From Lumnitzera littorea (lineage: Eukaryota; Streptophyta; Magnoliopsida; Myrtales; Combretaceae), in NCBI GenBank assembly GCA_024138015.1, contig JAMXBB010000002.1, positions 8,737,183 through 8,801,182 of the forward strand: a DNA stretch of 64,000 nt. The letters are read 5' to 3'. The position numbers were made by a program, and so were the translations under genes. This document shows, piece by piece, positions 60,842 to 64,000 of this stretch (within the stretch, counting starts at the first letter, position 1; the number at the start of each line of letters is the position of its first letter). Under the pieces are notes generated by a model. It ran no database searches. It saw only the letters and a program-made list of their open reading frames with translations, and had not been told where the DNA came from.

Positions 60842-61625
60842 ACTTAATGCCATTATCACCATCATCTTTCTTTGCGGCTATGTCTCCATCTAGTTTGGTT
60901 CCTTCGCTGTTGGATATTTAGAGTTCCTACTCAGCCTCCTCTTTGTCTGTATGGTCTACATCTATTATTACTGTTGTTGTAGCATCCTTAATGGCTTATT
61001 CACCTGCATAAGATTCAATAGTGATAGTAGTTAGTTGTGCAAACAATATAGTTTCTCACCCTTCTAATCTTCACTCCGAAGATGAGCATGGTTTGAATTA
61101 TTTTGTGACAGAACTGGAACAAGTTTCTACTCAAAGTGATCTTGCCTTGATTGAAGACATAGTTGTAATGCTTAATAATGACCAACTACATAGGAAGAGT
61201 GAATATGAACAAATTCATCAACTTTCATGTGTGTTCAATATGCTACAGTTAAAGCATGAACGGAAAGAAGTCAATGAAGACTATAACAAAAAGGTGTACT
61301 TGTCAATGCGTATTGATGTGAAGGCCAAAAAGGTTGAGACTTAAAAATCTGTTAGGATGAAAAGAAAGCAAAAGTTGTCAATTAAGATGGTATAGGAAGC
61401 AATTCACTAGCATATAGTACCTACGCCTTCAAATGTGGGTTCTTCATCTCAGAAGAATCTCATAATGGATGATGATGATTTATGTGGTGGTGCTGACTGG
61501 CCCATAACAACCACACATTTGACATGATTTATATTTCTTGAAATTGTCAAGGATTTGGGTCATCCTTAACAATTTGACATCTTTATAACCTGGTCCAAAA
61601 GTACAATCCCAATATCATTTTTTAT
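60842..61625 (+). pseudogene. LINE: ORF1 C-terminal part and start of endonuclease
   Basis: Aligns with 54505-55290 of copy 2. Longest open piece 61021-61344 (EDEHGLNYFVTELEQVSTQS, then VNEDYNKKVYLSMRIDVKAK). The endonuclease start is again broken by stops (IVKDLGHP, stop, QFDIFITW). Similarity fades near 61625. Confidence 0.7.
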
Positions 61626-62024
61626 AGGGATTAAGGACCGATCATTCACTCCCAAGCCCAAAGGCTTTCTCACATGGTTTGCCGAGTTGTCTGAGGAGAG
61701 TTAAACGCCGAGGAGTAGTGTTTTCCTCAGTTCGATCTACCAAGCTACTTTACTCTTCACACCATCCAGGAAGCTGCAGAGGTGATTAGCTAATGCATGG
61801 AGTCGACCCTTCCCCAATACCCTAGTCCAAGCACTAAATCAAGAAAACAGCATCTCTACAGTACCAAGGTCAAGCTGACTATTGTGAAGAGTCAATAATC
61901 TGAGGCTGACCCGAATGTAAGTTGCCCCTAAGCTAACCCCAATCTAGCCCTAATCGTCAAGGTGCCAAACTGCCAACGCCAAATAGACCTGATCAGAAGA
62001 CTACCCCTGTTCAGCTCCCAATAT
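61626..62024. other. Unassigned complex sequence before the last LTR element
   Basis: Balanced composition, no motif recognised. It may belong to the LTR or to another relic; the left border of the following element is uncertain. Confidence 0.35.
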
Positions 62025-62570
62025 TGTTAGAATTACAGACAATAAAAACGCGTGCACGATGTCTTTTTTGACACCCATACTTTCCTTTCTGACGGAAGAC
62101 ATTCTTTTTACACAATTTCATTTCTCTATAAATTATTCTCCTTTTTGTTTAGCAAATAAGGATTCATTCTTTATAATTTTTGTAACTTAAGACTTACCCT
62201 AACAAGGTACTATAAATACTTACATAATATAATAGCCGCATAACGAATATAGAAGAAGAATACACTAAACCTTTTACTCTCTCTTGAGTTAAGTGTTTTT
62301 TTTTTTTTTTTTGCTTACTCTTAAGCTACTCTTATCTAGCCCATTCAAGCGTAGACTAATGGCGGGTAACCTCCGGTCATACTTGTATGTCATATCAAGT
62401 GTGACCTGAGCTCATGTGAGATAATGGTGCATCATATCCATTGCGGTGCATGGGAATCCCTACTCATCCCTCAACTTTTATTTACTTTTTAAGCCATCTC
62501 GTGGCTTGGACTTACCCTCTTGGGTTACGCATGATATTAGGTCCGTGTATTCATTTACAAATCCGTATTA
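62025..62570 (+). repeat. Probable 5' LTR of a second Ty3/gypsy element
   Basis: Starts TGTTAGAATTACAG, has tataaat at 62211-62217, and is followed at 62574 by TGGTATAAGAGATTAGC, which differs in two bases from the standard TGGTATCAGAGC primer site for initiator tRNA-Met. The partner LTR lies beyond the window, so the borders are not proven. Confidence 0.5.
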
Positions 62571-62791
62571 TCTTGGTATAAGAGATTAGCTATGTTTGAA
62601 GCTGGATTCTGCTACTGTGTTCTTTAAGTAGTCTATTAGTGGTCCCCTAAGATAACAATTTTATTATTATCTTTGAAGTTTAGTAGTTAAGAAGTTCTAT
62701 GTACTCTGTTGCTCCCTTGTTTTCATTACACAAAATAGAATGTAGTTGATTGTTCATTTGTTGTGTAATTGTCATTGTGAAGTAACCAACA

Positions 62792-64000
62792 ATGTCAAAT
62801 TCTAGTGTTCAAAGAACTTTGGGATACCAAGAAAGCGATGCTCGACATAGCTAAGGACAGGAAGGAAGCTTCATGCCTCAGTCAGTGGGTGACCGCTTGG
62901 ATCAGCATACCAACTTGATAACTACTCTAGTGACTGTTATCCAAGAAGACAGGTAGCGAGCTAGAAATAGCCCCACTAGGGAACGCAAACAGCAAGGGCG
63001 AAGCAAAGGTCAATTTAATCAAGTTAATGCCTCAGCTCGACCACCTTGGGCTAAAGGAGTTGGTAGGGAAACTAAACGAAAACTAGTGCTTGAAGAGATT
63101 GAGGAGGAAGCAGAAGGAGATGACAAGGTAGAGGAGTACTACGAGCCTGAGGAAAGAAATATACGAACCCCTAGAGTTGAGGGATTGAAGATGCGTATTC
63201 CGAGTTTCTCTAGAAGTAGTGATGCTGAGGACTATCTAGATTAAGTAGTTATGATTGAAAAACATTTTGAATGCCAGAAGTGCCTAATAATGAAAAGGTT
63301 AGACTTGTTACATTGGAGTTCACTTACCATGTTGCCTTGTGGTGGAAGAACTTGCATGCTACCAAAAGAAGGGAAGGAGAACAAGAGATTAGGAGTTGGA
63401 ATGAAATGAAGAGAATCATGCGTAGAAGGTTTATGTTAAGCTATTATTTGCAAGATGCCTTCAAAAGGCTGTAAGAACTAAGATAAGGAGGATCGAGTGT
63501 GGACACTTACGTTAAGGAATTTCAAATGTTAATGATCCGATATGAAGTCGAGAGCTAGAAAACCTAACTATATCTTGATTCATTGGTAGGTCGAAGTATG
63601 AGATTGAGGATGTCCTGGAAACCTTAGACATTAGTTCACTTGATGTTGCAATCCGAACTCCTTAAAGGATAGAAAGGCATCGAACAGGAAGATTCCAACC
63701 ACCCATCAACCGTCCTGGTAGTAACCGATCTGTTATGAGCAGACTTGTACAAATGGAACCAAGTAAGACCACCGAGACCCAACTTACTCAGACTATCCAA
63801 GTAAAGGAGAAGGAACCTCCAAGGAAGTTTGAAAAAGGTCAGAGTTCGAAGAAGAAGATGAATGAGATCAAGTGTTTCAAATGCCAAGGATTTGGACACA
63901 GGGCTGTTCAGTATCCAAATAAGCAAACAATGGTGATCTGAGGTGAGGCACCGATCATTGACATCGACAGTACTGATAAGGAAGTAAAGGAGTTGAAGGA
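62792..64000 (+). pseudogene. Gag of a decayed Ty3/gypsy element, runs off the window
   Basis: Starts MSNSSVQRTLGYQES at 62792. Several stops and one frameshift (near 63270) break the frame. A retrotransposon gag (capsid) domain is clear at 63190-63560: MRIPSFSRSSDAEDYLD, VRLVTLEFTYHVALWW, then RSWNEMKRIMRRRF and SVDTYVKEFQMLM. The knuckle at 63873-63914 reads CFKCQGFGHRAVQYPN, with Tyr in place of the last Cys. Protease and pol would lie to the right. Non-functional. Confidence 0.8.

Noticed and set aside
61021..61344. Independent host gene of 107 codons
   Set aside because: It aligns with 54678-55000 in the LINE ORF1 C-terminal part and is a fragment of that element.

Overview
The window is nuclear DNA from a flowering plant, most likely a eudicot. 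It has intron-rich genes, AT-rich intergenic DNA, intron-containing elongator tRNA-Met genes, Ty3/gypsy and LINE relics and small inverted-repeat elements. I cannot name the species. One N at 58568 shows that it is a draft assembly.

Gene-bearing part, 1 to 26.3 kb. Two protein genes lie on the minus strand. The first is an auxin-conjugate amidohydrolase of the ILR1/ILL family (exons at 9557-9216, 8214-8089 and 775-461), whose 3' half lies left of the window. Its intron 2 holds a 5.5 kb chromodomain-type Ty3/gypsy element in antisense orientation, with both LTRs and a perfect 5 bp target duplication. The second is a ten-exon, 451-residue endonuclease/exonuclease/phosphatase protein with an EF-hand (22057-25954). 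From memory, the Arabidopsis homologues of these two genes (ILL3 and At5g54130) are also neighbours, so this looks like conserved microsynteny.

Between them is an old head-to-tail tandem duplication (about 8755-13465 and 13466-19825). Each unit carries exon 1 of the amidohydrolase, its upstream region and a tRNA-Met(CAT) gene. The distal exon 1 copy has a 1 bp insertion and is a pseudo-exon. The distal unit also gained a 1.6 kb inverted-repeat transposon and a 0.4 kb MITE-like element.

Middle, 26.3 to 50 kb. This is a gene-poor, AT-rich stretch. I could support only transposon relics (a LINE RNase H tail, MITE-like palindromes, LTR-like fragments), simple repeats and scattered short patches of more complex sequence of unknown nature.

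Right part, 50 to 64 kb. This is a nested transposon graveyard. A LINE with a DUF4283/CCHC ORF1 and an endonuclease ORF2 is present in two partly duplicated, stop-ridden copies. Each is interrupted by long LTRs of one family inserted at the same sites. The N at 58568 falls exactly where the second copy loses alignment, so sequence is probably missing there. The window ends inside the gag of another decayed Ty3/gypsy element. I found no new biological system; the most informative features are structural.
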